Shown here: one piece after another, positions 16,205-23,756 of the stretch | How positions within the stretch are numbered: position 1 is the first letter of the stretch | Layout: each line of letters starts with the position of its first letter | From: an uncultured Pelagibacteraceae bacterium | GTDB taxonomy: Bacteria; Pseudomonadota; Alphaproteobacteria; Pelagibacterales; Pelagibacteraceae | DNA length: 33,483 bases | NCBI GenBank assembly: GCA_902561015.1 | Contig: CACENB010000010.1 | Coordinates: 1 to 33,483, forward strand | Reading direction: 5' to 3' | The notes under the pieces: generated by a model | What the model was told of the DNA's origin: nothing | The model's database searches: none | What the model saw: the letters and a program-made list of their open reading frames with translations, nothing else | Made by a program: the position numbers and the translations under genes

Positions 16205-17659
16205 ATGAAAAATAAAATAAATTGGAATTTTGATAATTCCTACTCAAGATTGTCTAATGTTTTTAAAGAAAATATAGATCCTGTATCAGTCAAAAATCCT
16301 GAATTAGTAATATTGAATGAGAATTTAGCGGAGTCATTAGAATTGAACTTCACAAAAATAAGTAAAAACGAGCTCTCTTCCCTATTTACAGGAAATTCAT
16401 TACCAAATGGAAGTAATTCAATTGCTCAAGCATATGCCGGCCATCAATTTGGACATTTTACTATGCTTGGCGATGGGAGAGCTGTTTTAATAGGCGAGCA
16501 CATAACTTCTAAAAATAAAAGATATGATATTCAATTTAAAGGATCAGGAAAAACATCGTTTTCAAGAAATGGTGATGGAAGAGCAGCGTTAGGACCAATG
16601 TTGAGAGAATATATTATGAGTGAGGCTATACATCATCTTAATATCCCTTCTACAAGAAGTTTGGCTGTTGCTAAAACAGGAGAAAATATCATAAGAGAAA
16701 AAATATTAATGGGTGCTGTGCTTACTAGAGTAGCTTCGAGCCACATTAGAGTTGGAACTTTTCAATATATAGCTGCTAGAGAGAAAATTGAAGATTTAAG
16801 CATTTTATTAAGTTATGTAATAGATAGGCATTATCCACAAATAAATAATTCAAAAAATAAAGCGCTACAACTTTTGAAAGTTGTTATGGATAAACAAATT
16901 GATTTGGTTATAGATTGGATGAGAGTTGGATTTATACATGGTGTAATGAATACCGACAACATGTCAATTTCTGGAGAAACAATTGATTATGGACCTTGTG
17001 CTTTTATGGATACATACGATCCAAAAACTGTATTTAGTTCAATTGATAAAATAGGTAGGTACGCTTACTGTAACCAGCCAGCTATTATAAAATGGAACTT
17101 ATCAAGGTTTGCTGAATGTTTGATATCAATAATTCATAAAGATCAGAATCAAGCAGTTTCGATGGCAAGTGAGATAATTAATTCATTCAATAAAATATAT
17201 GAAGAAAAATGGTTAAATATGATGAGACACAAATTAGGGATAATTGAAAAAGATAAAAAAGATAAATCTTTAATCTTAGATCTTTTAAGATGGATGCATA
17301 TTAAAAAAGTAGATTACACAAATACTTTTTGTCATTTAATGGATGAAGAAAAATTGAAAAATGAAATTTATGAAGATTCAGATTTTTTAAACTGGAAGAA
17401 AAAATGGAAAAAAAGAGTATTGAGTAACGGTAAAAATTTTAAAGATTGTTTAAAATTAATGAATTCTGCAAATCCATTGGTTATTCCACGAAACCATAAA
17501 GTAGAGGAAGCTATTGAGGCTGCTGAACAAGATAACCTAGAACCCACTATTCAACTATTAGAAATTTTAAAAAAACCTTATTCTTCTCAAAAAAATACTT
17601 CAGCATATCAAATACCAATTATTTCAGATAAAAAATATCAAACATTTTGTGGTACTTAA
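16205..17659 (+). CDS. selO: Protein adenylyltransferase SelO (YdiU/UPF0061)
   Basis: SelO is a pseudokinase-fold enzyme that transfers AMP from ATP to hydroxyl groups of target proteins and has been tied to redox homeostasis. Conserved blocks: AYAGHQFGHF (about 76-85), LGDGRAVLIGE, IQFKGSGKTSFSRNGDGRA (about 109-127), LREYIMSEA, the catalytic segment HGVMNTDN (245-252) and DYGP (261-264). At 484 residues it is full length for the bacterial family. The C-terminus is FCGT, with Cys482 where many relatives carry a Cys or selenocysteine used in redox control; Cys265 lies beside the active-site DYGP. It is 6 bases after exported msrA. Its stop overlaps the stop of the convergent membrane gene by sharing TTAA. 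Confidence 0.92.
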   Translation: MKNKINWNFDNSYSRLSNVFKENIDPVSVKNPELVILNENLAESLELNFTKISKNELSSLFTGNSLPNGSNSIAQAYAGHQFGHFTMLGDGRAVLIGEHITSKNKRYDIQFKGSGKTSFSRNGDGRAALGPMLREYIMSEAIHHLNIPSTRSLAVAKTGENIIREKILMGAVLTRVASSHIRVGTFQYIAAREKIEDLSILLSYVIDRHYPQINNSKNKALQLLKVVMDKQIDLVIDWMRVGFIHGVMNTDNMSISGETIDYGPCAFMDTYDPKTVFSSIDKIGRYAYCNQPAIIKWNLSRFAECLISIIHKDQNQAVSMASEIINSFNKIYEEKWLNMMRHKLGIIEKDKKDKSLILDLLRWMHIKKVDYTNTFCHLMDEEKLKNEIYEDSDFLNWKKKWKKRVLSNGKNFKDCLKLMNSANPLVIPRNHKVEEAIEAAEQDNLEPTIQLLEILKKPYSSQKNTSAYQIPIISDKKYQTFCGT

Positions 17660-18897
17660 ATTTTTTCTAATAAGAAATGTTTTTTAAATAAATTTTTTAA
17701 ATTTAAAAATAAAATTATAGACAATATTGAGACTACATAAAAATCTAAAATATGTTTAGCTAAATTCATAAAGTAATTTAAATCAACATTTACTTTGTTC
17801 ATTGTCAAATAAACTAAAATTGTAGAAAATAAAAACTTAATTACAATTATGTAATAAAGATTATTTAAAAGCCCTTTTTTATCCGCACTTTCATTTTTTA
17901 GTATATAAGGTACTAAACCTATTAAAAATATTTCTCTATAGTTAAAATTTTGCACCAAAAAATAACAAAAAATTATAGTAAGGGTTGAAATAACATAAAG
18001 ACGATTTTCAAAAATATTGAAATCAAAAATATTGAATAAAAATTTTTCATTTTCTTGACTCTGGAAAATTATTTTTCCAAAAAATATTAATGGTAGTACT
18101 ATTATAGTGGCTATAAATAAATATATTAACCAATTTATATTATAATCATTAATAAGTATCTGAATATTTGGTATAGCCTGAATAAGACCCTGAAATGAAA
18201 ATTGATAAACACCCGATCCTGAAAATTGCGCAGAAATATTAAATATTTGGATCAAATTTTCATGTTGATTAATCAAAAATAAAATCAAAAAAAAGACTGT
18301 TATACAAATATTATTAAAAATTCTTTTAACAGTTCTTTGAAATAATAATACAACTCCAAAACATATTGGATAAAATTTACATAACGTTGAAAAAATTATT
18401 AGAATATGACTCAAATATAAGTTTTTATATTTGGAGATTAAATACATCATTAAAAAAATTAAAATATCAAGATTTGCTCTTTCTATAACCAATATGACTG
18501 GCAAACTAATAATAAAAAATACTAGAAAATAATTTTTAAAAGAATTTGTCTGATTAAAAAAACTTACAATAATAAATAAAAAAATAATATTTAAAATTAG
18601 TGGGAAATAAAATTGATAAAATTTATTAAATTCTGCAAAGGGAAGATGCAGTAAAATTTCACCATACACATGTTTTCGATTCTTGATATCACAGGGATTT
18701 TCTAAATAAACATTTATACCTTTCTGTTCACAAATATTTGCACTCAATATAGCCCCCCAATCAGCAAAAATATAAGTCAAACCATTCTTTTCTACAGGAA
18801 TAACAGTTGGATAAACAAATTTTTTATAAATAAGAAAAGCTATTATGACTGAAAAAATTGCTGTGAGAACAAAAGTTGTAAGATACTTTTTAATCAC
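17656..18897 (-). CDS. Polytopic membrane protein, GT-C/GT87-like glycosyltransferase candidate
   Basis: A 413-residue protein with about ten hydrophobic helices. The layout resembles GT-C enzymes of the GT87 (DUF2029) group, which use polyprenyl-linked sugars: an N-terminal helix, an external loop with an acidic residue in FADWGAI (Asp46), VIERANLDIL (Glu139, Asn142, Asp144) before a helix, and STLCKFYPICFGVVLL. These features are suggestive rather than diagnostic. It is last in a three-gene unit after tspO and a DAO-type oxidoreductase, 5 bases after the latter. It is even more AT-rich and Phe/Ile/Asn-rich than its neighbours, as is common for surface-polysaccharide genes. Stop overlaps the selO stop. 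If not a glycosyltransferase, it is a membrane protein of unknown role. Confidence 0.6.
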   Translation of the reverse strand: MIKKYLTTFVLTAIFSVIIAFLIYKKFVYPTVIPVEKNGLTYIFADWGAILSANICEQKGINVYLENPCDIKNRKHVYGEILLHLPFAEFNKFYQFYFPLILNIIFLFIIVSFFNQTNSFKNYFLVFFIISLPVILVIERANLDILIFLMMYLISKYKNLYLSHILIIFSTLCKFYPICFGVVLLFQRTVKRIFNNICITVFFLILFLINQHENLIQIFNISAQFSGSGVYQFSFQGLIQAIPNIQILINDYNINWLIYLFIATIIVLPLIFFGKIIFQSQENEKFLFNIFDFNIFENRLYVISTLTIIFCYFLVQNFNYREIFLIGLVPYILKNESADKKGLLNNLYYIIVIKFLFSTILVYLTMNKVNVDLNYFMNLAKHILDFYVVSILSIILFLNLKNLFKKHFLLEKI

Positions 18898-18902
18898 TAA
18901 TT

Positions 18903-20006
18903 TTATAATACATAAGGTTCAGGTATCGCTTTTTTTCCAAGGACTCTCTCTACTGCCATATTTGAAATATCAATTGACTGATAAGCACCTGTTGTTATTA
19001 GTTCTGTCAAAGCTCTTCCGATCCCCGGGGCTTGCATTAAACCTCTACCTGTAAAACCTGTAGCTAAATAAACATTATCAAATTTAGGATGTTTGCCCAC
19101 AACAGCATTGTTGTCTAATCTGTTACAATCATAATACCCTGCCCATCCCCCTGTTAATTTTAATTCCTCAAAAATTGGAATTCTATTTGCAAGTGCAGGC
19201 CAAACTAATTCCTCAAAATCATCCCATGCAGGTTCTAAATCTTTTGCATCAAACACTGATTTTGGCGAACCTGCTAAGTATTCTTTTCCTTCAGGTCTCC
19301 AATAAACTCCTGATGGCAAATCACCAGTTAAAGGCATTTCAGGAATATGTTTAGGACACTTTACACGAAATACAGTGTGTTTTTGTGGTTCTATTGGTAT
19401 ATCCTCAAGTAATTCTTTAGTCCAACAACCGGCTGCAGAAATAATAGTTTTGGCTTTTATTTCAGAGAGAGATTTTATATTTCCCTTGATAAATTCCGCT
19501 CCAAGTTCGGTAGCTTTACTTTTTAATGCATTATGAAACATAAAAGGATCTATCCAACCTTCACTTTGATTATCAGTAAACGTAGCTGTTTCTACTCCAT
19601 CAGCATTTATGTAAGGAAAATATTTTGATAACTCAGAACCTTTAATATTTTTTGTACCGGCTTCACACGCTTTATGATTTTCTAGAGCCTTATATTGTTC
19701 TTCTGCATGTTCAGGTCCAAACATTAATAGATAGCCATTGGGCACCATACTTGCCGTAGGATTTGGGTTTTTTTCAGTCTTGAGCAATTCTGGTATTTGA
19801 AAAATAAACTCTCTTGCAAATTTTCCTAATAGAATATTTTCTTTTTGAAAAAATTGTCTTCTAAAACCACCTAATGATAATGGAAATGATGCTGATTTAT
19901 AGGTTGGATCCCTTTCTATAACTTTAACTTTTCTACCTTCTTTTGATAAAAAATAAGCAGTTGCTGCACCAATAATACCTCCACCAACTATTACAACATC
20001 GTTCAT
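18903..20006 (-). CDS. FAD-dependent oxidoreductase, DAO family
   Basis: A 367-residue flavoprotein of the D-amino-acid oxidase/glycine oxidase/FOXRED1-like superfamily. The FAD-binding fold opens with VVIVGGGIIGAATAYFLSKEG (residues about 4-24, quoted in two parts: VVIVGGGIIGAA and TAYFLSKEG) and an acidic residue in IERDP that should contact the ribose. Other features are LGGFRRQFF, AAGCWTKELL, GGWAGYYDCNRLDNNAVVG and ATGFTGRGLMQAPGIGRAL near the C-terminus. These enzymes oxidise secondary or primary amines such as sarcosine, dimethylglycine or D-amino acids; the substrate is not clear here. It starts 3 bases after tspO and ends 5 bases before the membrane gene. A sarcosine-type activity would feed glycine to the gcv operon, but that is only a possibility. 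Confidence 0.82.
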   Translation of the reverse strand: MNDVVIVGGGIIGAATAYFLSKEGRKVKVIERDPTYKSASFPLSLGGFRRQFFQKENILLGKFAREFIFQIPELLKTEKNPNPTASMVPNGYLLMFGPEHAEEQYKALENHKACEAGTKNIKGSELSKYFPYINADGVETATFTDNQSEGWIDPFMFHNALKSKATELGAEFIKGNIKSLSEIKAKTIISAAGCWTKELLEDIPIEPQKHTVFRVKCPKHIPEMPLTGDLPSGVYWRPEGKEYLAGSPKSVFDAKDLEPAWDDFEELVWPALANRIPIFEELKLTGGWAGYYDCNRLDNNAVVGKHPKFDNVYLATGFTGRGLMQAPGIGRALTELITTGAYQSIDISNMAVERVLGKKAIPEPYVL

Positions 20007-20009
20007 AAA

Positions 20010-20477
20010 TTAATTTAGTATAACCAAGTTAATATTTAGAAATAGTGCATAGAAACACCAAAGTAAATAGGGAATCATTAAATAGTAACTTAATTTGTTA
20101 ACGGGTTTAAATCTTATCATTATCAAAAAAATAAATATTATTAATGTTATTAGAACTAACATAGCTAGAAATATTTTGTGCAATGCAAAAAAAACAATAC
20201 TCCAAGTTGTATTTATAATTATATGAATAAAATAAATATAAACTGTATTCATATCTCGATTTTTACTATGCCAGAAGTTCCAGACTGCAATAGTCATCAT
20301 AAAGTACAAAATAGTCCAAACAGGAGCAAAAACCCAATCTGGTGGATTTAAACTTGATTTAATAAGCGTTGAATACCAAGGTTCTTTTAAATTAATTGAT
20401 ACTGCACCTCCAATGAATGAGGCTGAAAAAGTTATTATAAAAAAAAGAATAAATGATAAAATTTTATTTTTAAGCAT
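20010..20477 (-). CDS. tspO: TspO/MBR family protein
   Basis: A 155-residue inner-membrane protein with five helices, the TspO (translocator protein/peripheral benzodiazepine receptor) fold. The signature loop after helix 1 reads KEPWYSTLIKSSLNPPDWVF followed by APVWTILYFMM, and the last helix ends PYLLWCFYALFLNINLVILN. Bacterial TspO proteins bind porphyrins and hydrophobic ligands and in Rhodobacter affect photosynthesis-gene expression; here a role in porphyrin or photo-oxidative handling is possible. Several usual positions in the middle (HIIINTTWSIVFFALHK) are intact. It leads a three-gene unit and is divergent from a short-chain dehydrogenase with only 24 bases between start codons. A TATAAT on this strand at 20484-20489 puts the predicted transcript start almost on the ATG. 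Confidence 0.9.
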   Translation of the reverse strand: MLKNKILSFILFFIITFSASFIGGAVSINLKEPWYSTLIKSSLNPPDWVFAPVWTILYFMMTIAVWNFWHSKNRDMNTVYIYFIHIIINTTWSIVFFALHKIFLAMLVLITLIIFIFLIMIRFKPVNKLSYYLMIPYLLWCFYALFLNINLVILN

Positions 20478-20482
20478 AAAGG

Positions 20483-20489
20483 TATTATA
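20483..20489. promoter_or_regulatory. Symmetric -10 element between tspO and the SDR gene
   Basis: The sequence TATTATA at 20483-20489 contains TATTAT on the plus strand (20483-20488) and a perfect TATAAT on the minus strand (20489-20484). Both genes start within 15 bases of it, so one AT-rich box could serve both directions, giving a leader of a few bases for the SDR and an almost leaderless tspO message. No good -35 box is seen on either side. Confidence 0.35.
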
Positions 20490-20501
20490 TATCTTTAAAG
20501 A

Positions 20502-21263
20502 ATGAATAAAAAAACAATTTGGATCACAGGTGGAAGTACAGGTATTGGTAAAGCGCTAGCATTAAAATTCGCTAATAAAGGTTGGAATGTTGCAATATCT
20601 GCCAGAAGAGAGAATCTATTAAAAGAAATAGCTGATACCAATGCTAATATCAGTTCATTTCCATTAGATGTCACGGATAAAACCAAATGCAAAGAGGTCT
20701 TTGAAGAAATTAAAAAAAAATTTGAAAATATTGATATTTGTTTTTTTTCTACAGGTACTTGGAATCCTAAAAAAGAAAAAGATATCGATGTTGAACAGAT
20801 TGAAGATGTATTTAAGATTAATTTTTTTGGAACATTAAATAGTATTAAGGCTGTGGAAGAATATTTTAAAAATAAAAAAAGTGGAAAAATTGCTATAGTT
20901 TCATCAATAGCAGGCTATAGAGGACTACCTAACTCGACAGGTTATGGTCCATCAAAATCAGCTTTAAATAATTTGGCTGAGAGTTTATTTTTTGATTTTG
21001 GTCGTTCAAATGTACGTGTCTGTCTAGTTTCTCCTGGTTTTATCAAAACTCCTATGACAGATAAAAATGATTTCAAAATGCCTTTCTTAAAAACTGCAGA
21101 GTATGCCGCTGACAAAATATATGATGGATTAGTAAATAAAAATATCTTTGAGATCCATTTTCCAAAATCTTTAACATTAATACTTAAATTTTTTAGTTTT
21201 TTACCGAGTAAATTATATTTTAGTCTAATAGGTAAAATGACAAAGTATCAGAAAAAAAATTAG
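20502..21263 (+). CDS. Short-chain dehydrogenase/reductase
   Basis: A 253-residue classical SDR with Rossmann fold. The cofactor loop is TGGSTGIGKA (residues 9-18); Arg35-Arg36 after the second strand (SARRENL) suggests NADP. The catalytic residues are Asn107 (KINFFG), Ser134/135, Tyr148 and Lys152 (GYGPSKSALNN). SPGFIKTPMT follows as in the family. The substrate is unknown. The C-terminal 60 residues include a hydrophobic region that may associate with membrane. SDR genes are frequent partners of the amine-oxidase-like/DUF1365/Cfa cassette in Proteobacteria, and this one sits convergent to it, its stop overlapping the DUF3833 stop. That placement suggests a role in the same lipid pathway. 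Confidence 0.88.
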   Translation: MNKKTIWITGGSTGIGKALALKFANKGWNVAISARRENLLKEIADTNANISSFPLDVTDKTKCKEVFEEIKKKFENIDICFFSTGTWNPKKEKDIDVEQIEDVFKINFFGTLNSIKAVEEYFKNKKSGKIAIVSSIAGYRGLPNSTGYGPSKSALNNLAESLFFDFGRSNVRVCLVSPGFIKTPMTDKNDFKMPFLKTAEYAADKIYDGLVNKNIFEIHFPKSLTLILKFFSFLPSKLYFSLIGKMTKYQKKN

Positions 21264-21805
21264 TCTTTAACAAAAACGACTGTTAATTCTGCTACCTTAA
21301 AACCAAATTTAGTCATTGTTGCTTTATTTATAGCTACTCTATCATCCTGTTTAAAAATCCAATCATCGAAAGTAATTTTCATCTGTTTGCCTTTAACGGG
21401 AACTAATAAAACATATTCAAATTTGAACGCTGGGCCATAAGAATAGCCCTTTGCTTTACCCACAACATCACCCGCTGTACCTTCATAATTATTTTCATCA
21501 ATTTTGGTAATTTGCCATTGTCTTGTTTGAATTTCACCATCATCCCAAATAAATTTTTCATCAAGGATTAATTGATTACCATTCCATTTACCATCTAGAT
21601 CTGCTGAAAATTGTCTTATAACTTTCCCAGATCGATTTTGTAAAACACCCCATGCTTTTACATTACCTGATAAGTATTTCTCAATTATTAATCTTGGTTT
21701 TTTATTTATAAAGTCTTCTGGTTTCATTGTATTATTTGAACAGTTTGTAATTAAGAATAAAGAAATTATCAATAAAATTGGTTTAATAAGTTTTATATCA
21801 CGCAT
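21260..21805 (-). CDS. DUF3833 family lipoprotein
   Basis: A 181-residue predicted lipoprotein. Residues 1-21 form a signal peptide with a lipobox-like site SLFLITNC (Cys22); Asn before the cysteine is unusual, so lipidation is likely but not certain. The mature part is a beta-rich domain of the DUF3833 family, with YLSGNVKAWGVLQNRSGKV, FSADLDGKW, and DDWIFKQDDRVAINKATMTKFG. DUF3833 genes recur beside Cfa-like and DUF1365 genes, and the fold resembles lipocalin-like barrels, so lipid or product binding at the outer membrane is a fair guess. It has a clear GAGGAG ribosome binding site and lies 11 bases after the Cfa-like gene, apparently the last gene of the long gcv-lipid operon. Confidence 0.8.
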   Translation of the reverse strand: MRDIKLIKPILLIISLFLITNCSNNTMKPEDFINKKPRLIIEKYLSGNVKAWGVLQNRSGKVIRQFSADLDGKWNGNQLILDEKFIWDDGEIQTRQWQITKIDENNYEGTAGDVVGKAKGYSYGPAFKFEYVLLVPVKGKQMKITFDDWIFKQDDRVAINKATMTKFGFKVAELTVVFVKD

Positions 21806-21816
21806 GGTCTCCTCTG

Positions 21817-22995
21817 TTATTTATTCTGTATAGAAAATTGAATTAAATCAATATTTTTAGACTTAAAACCTGCCTCGCAGTATGATAAGTAAAATTCCCA
21901 CATCCTTTTGAATGTTAAATCAAAACCTTGTCTTTTAATCAACTCCCACTTCCTGTTAAATTCATTTCTCCAAATAGCCAGTGTATTTGAGTAATGATCA
22001 GCATAAGACTCGTAAGATTTTATAGTTAAACCGTTGTTTGAAACATACTTATCTATACTGCCTTTGTTTGGAAGAAAACCTCCAGGAAAAATATATTTTT
22101 GAATGAAATCTTGTTTGTATTTGTACCTATCGAAAAGATTATCATCAATTGTTATTGCTTGGATAGCAGCACTTCCATTACTTGATAAATTATTTTTAAT
22201 TGTTTTAAAGTAACCTTCCAAATAATTTTGACCTACCGCCTCAATCATTTCTATAGATGCAATAGAATTATATTTATCTTTTAAATCTCTATAATCCTTT
22301 ATTTGAATGTTAACTTTTTCATTTAATCCGCACCTGTAAATTCTCTCTTTAGCATATTCAAATTGTTTTTTTGAAATTGTTATACAGTCTAATTTCACAT
22401 CATACTTTTTACCAAGATACTCGGCAAAACCTCCCCAGCCACAACCTATTTCTAAAACTTTATCTCCAATTCCAGGTTTAATTAAGTCTATCAATTTTTG
22501 ATATTTATTATTTTGCGCGTCAGATAAATCTTTATTTTTTTCATCAAATATCGCACTTGAGTAAGTTAGCGTTTTGTCTAACCATAAAGAAAAAAATTCA
22601 TTACCAAGGTCATAGTGTTTTGAAATGTTAGCTTTACTTCTATTTTTTGTATTTTTTATGAAAATATTTTTCAAGTAATTGATAAAAGGGAAATCTAGCA
22701 GTCCAGAAAATTTATGAATTTGTTTAATATTCCTTGCTGTTATCTCTATCAAATTGGATAAATTATTCGTCTCAAAATGGTCATTCATATAGGACTCGGC
22801 AAGACCTACACTACCTGATTTAATTAAATTAAAAGTAAAGTTTTTATTTTTTATCTTTATATTAGCTTTTAAAGTATCTTTGATGTTCCCAAAACTATAG
22901 TCTTTACCATCGTAATTAGTTAGCTCTAAATGACCAACTTTTATATCTTTTAAAATGCTAAAGACTATTTTATCTGAAACAGTATTTAAATTCAT
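21817..22995 (-). CDS. Cfa-like SAM-dependent fatty-acyl phospholipid methyltransferase
   Basis: A 392-residue member of the cyclopropane-fatty-acyl-phospholipid synthase family, which alkylates double bonds of membrane phospholipid chains using SAM. The SAM loop is VLEIGCGWGGF (180-190). Other family blocks are KHYDLGNEFFSLWLD, EMIEAVGQNYLEGYF, DFIQKYIFPGGFLP, HYSNTLAIWRNEF and FKRMWEFYLSYCEAGF. The bicarbonate site of E. coli Cfa uses Cys139, Glu239 and His266; here the matching residues appear to be Ser147 (TYSSAIF), Glu252 and Gln279 (AAIQAITIDD). It is therefore probably not an ordinary cyclopropane synthase but a methyltransferase forming a methyl-branched or furan-precursor chain, as in UfaM-type enzymes. 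The start overlaps the DUF1365 stop by one base. Confidence 0.87.
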   Translation of the reverse strand: MNLNTVSDKIVFSILKDIKVGHLELTNYDGKDYSFGNIKDTLKANIKIKNKNFTFNLIKSGSVGLAESYMNDHFETNNLSNLIEITARNIKQIHKFSGLLDFPFINYLKNIFIKNTKNRSKANISKHYDLGNEFFSLWLDKTLTYSSAIFDEKNKDLSDAQNNKYQKLIDLIKPGIGDKVLEIGCGWGGFAEYLGKKYDVKLDCITISKKQFEYAKERIYRCGLNEKVNIQIKDYRDLKDKYNSIASIEMIEAVGQNYLEGYFKTIKNNLSSNGSAAIQAITIDDNLFDRYKYKQDFIQKYIFPGGFLPNKGSIDKYVSNNGLTIKSYESYADHYSNTLAIWRNEFNRKWELIKRQGFDLTFKRMWEFYLSYCEAGFKSKNIDLIQFSIQNK

Positions 22996-23756
22996 TAACT
23001 CTCAAAAGTAACATTATTCTTAATTTTTAATTTTTTTTGAATAAATTTAATACCTTTGCTCCACAGTTTAAACGCTTCAAAATGTATCGCAGATATTATT
23101 TTAAAAGTCATAAGTGGGTGTTTTATATATGATTTTAATAATTCTTTACTATTTAAGTCTTTTCTTTTTCCATCCTGAGATGCATACAAGATTTTTTCAT
23201 CAGACTGGTATTGATCTATAATAACAGATATTCTTTCACAGGGTTTTAGAATTCTAAAAAAATAATTACAATCCATCTCTATGAACGGTGACACATGAAA
23301 TTTTTTCGAACAGTTATGTTGAAAAAGTTTAGTGTCATCTTCAATTTTAAAAATATATGTATGTTGTTCACCAAATGTATTCTTAACTTCGTACAAAATA
23401 GCACTTAATTTATTATTAACGTTGTAGATAAAAAAAACACTTAAGGGATTAAAAACATATCCAAAAATTCTTGGATAACACAAAAGTTTTATTCTTATAT
23501 CTTTCGAGCTAATATTATTTTCTTCTAAATTTTTTTTTACCCATGAAATTAATGAAGATCCATCTCTATCACCATGATCTTTTTCAAAAAAACTTATTAA
23601 ATTAAATTTGTTAAATGAAAAAAATTTAATATTTTTATCTAGATGATCTAACTCAGATAAGTCTATTAGAAGTGAAAATACACTATATTTAAAAAAATGA
23701 GTTTTGGGTTTAAATCTTTTGTGAATAACCGTGCCATTATAAATTGAACTAGTCAT
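22995..23756 (-). CDS. DUF1365 family protein
   Basis: A 253-residue DUF1365 protein. Family blocks are SIYNGTVIHKRFKPKTHFFKYSVF at the N-terminus (seen as YNGTVIHKRFKPKTHFFKY), FFEKDHGDRDG, RIKLLCYPRIFGYVFNPLSV and YEVKNTFGEQHTY, then KKFHVSPFIEMDCNYFFRI. The many conserved His, Tyr and Phe residues suggest a redox or lipid-handling role, but the function is not established. Its constant partners are the amine-oxidase-like flavoprotein and the Cfa-like enzyme, which flank it here with overlaps of 8 bases and 1 base. In Rhodobacter, genes of this cluster type are linked to the singlet-oxygen response and furan fatty acid synthesis; which step DUF1365 performs I cannot say. Confidence 0.85.
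   Translation of the reverse strand: MTSSIYNGTVIHKRFKPKTHFFKYSVFSLLIDLSELDHLDKNIKFFSFNKFNLISFFEKDHGDRDGSSLISWVKKNLEENNISSKDIRIKLLCYPRIFGYVFNPLSVFFIYNVNNKLSAILYEVKNTFGEQHTYIFKIEDDTKLFQHNCSKKFHVSPFIEMDCNYFFRILKPCERISVIIDQYQSDEKILYASQDGKRKDLNSKELLKSYIKHPLMTFKIISAIHFEAFKLWSKGIKFIQKKLKIKNNVTFES

Noticed and set aside
17656..18897. Possible horizontally acquired island around the very AT-rich GT-C-like membrane gene
   Set aside because: Composition is only slightly more extreme than neighbours, as expected for a Phe/Ile/Asn-rich membrane protein; no integrase, repeat or tRNA boundary is seen.
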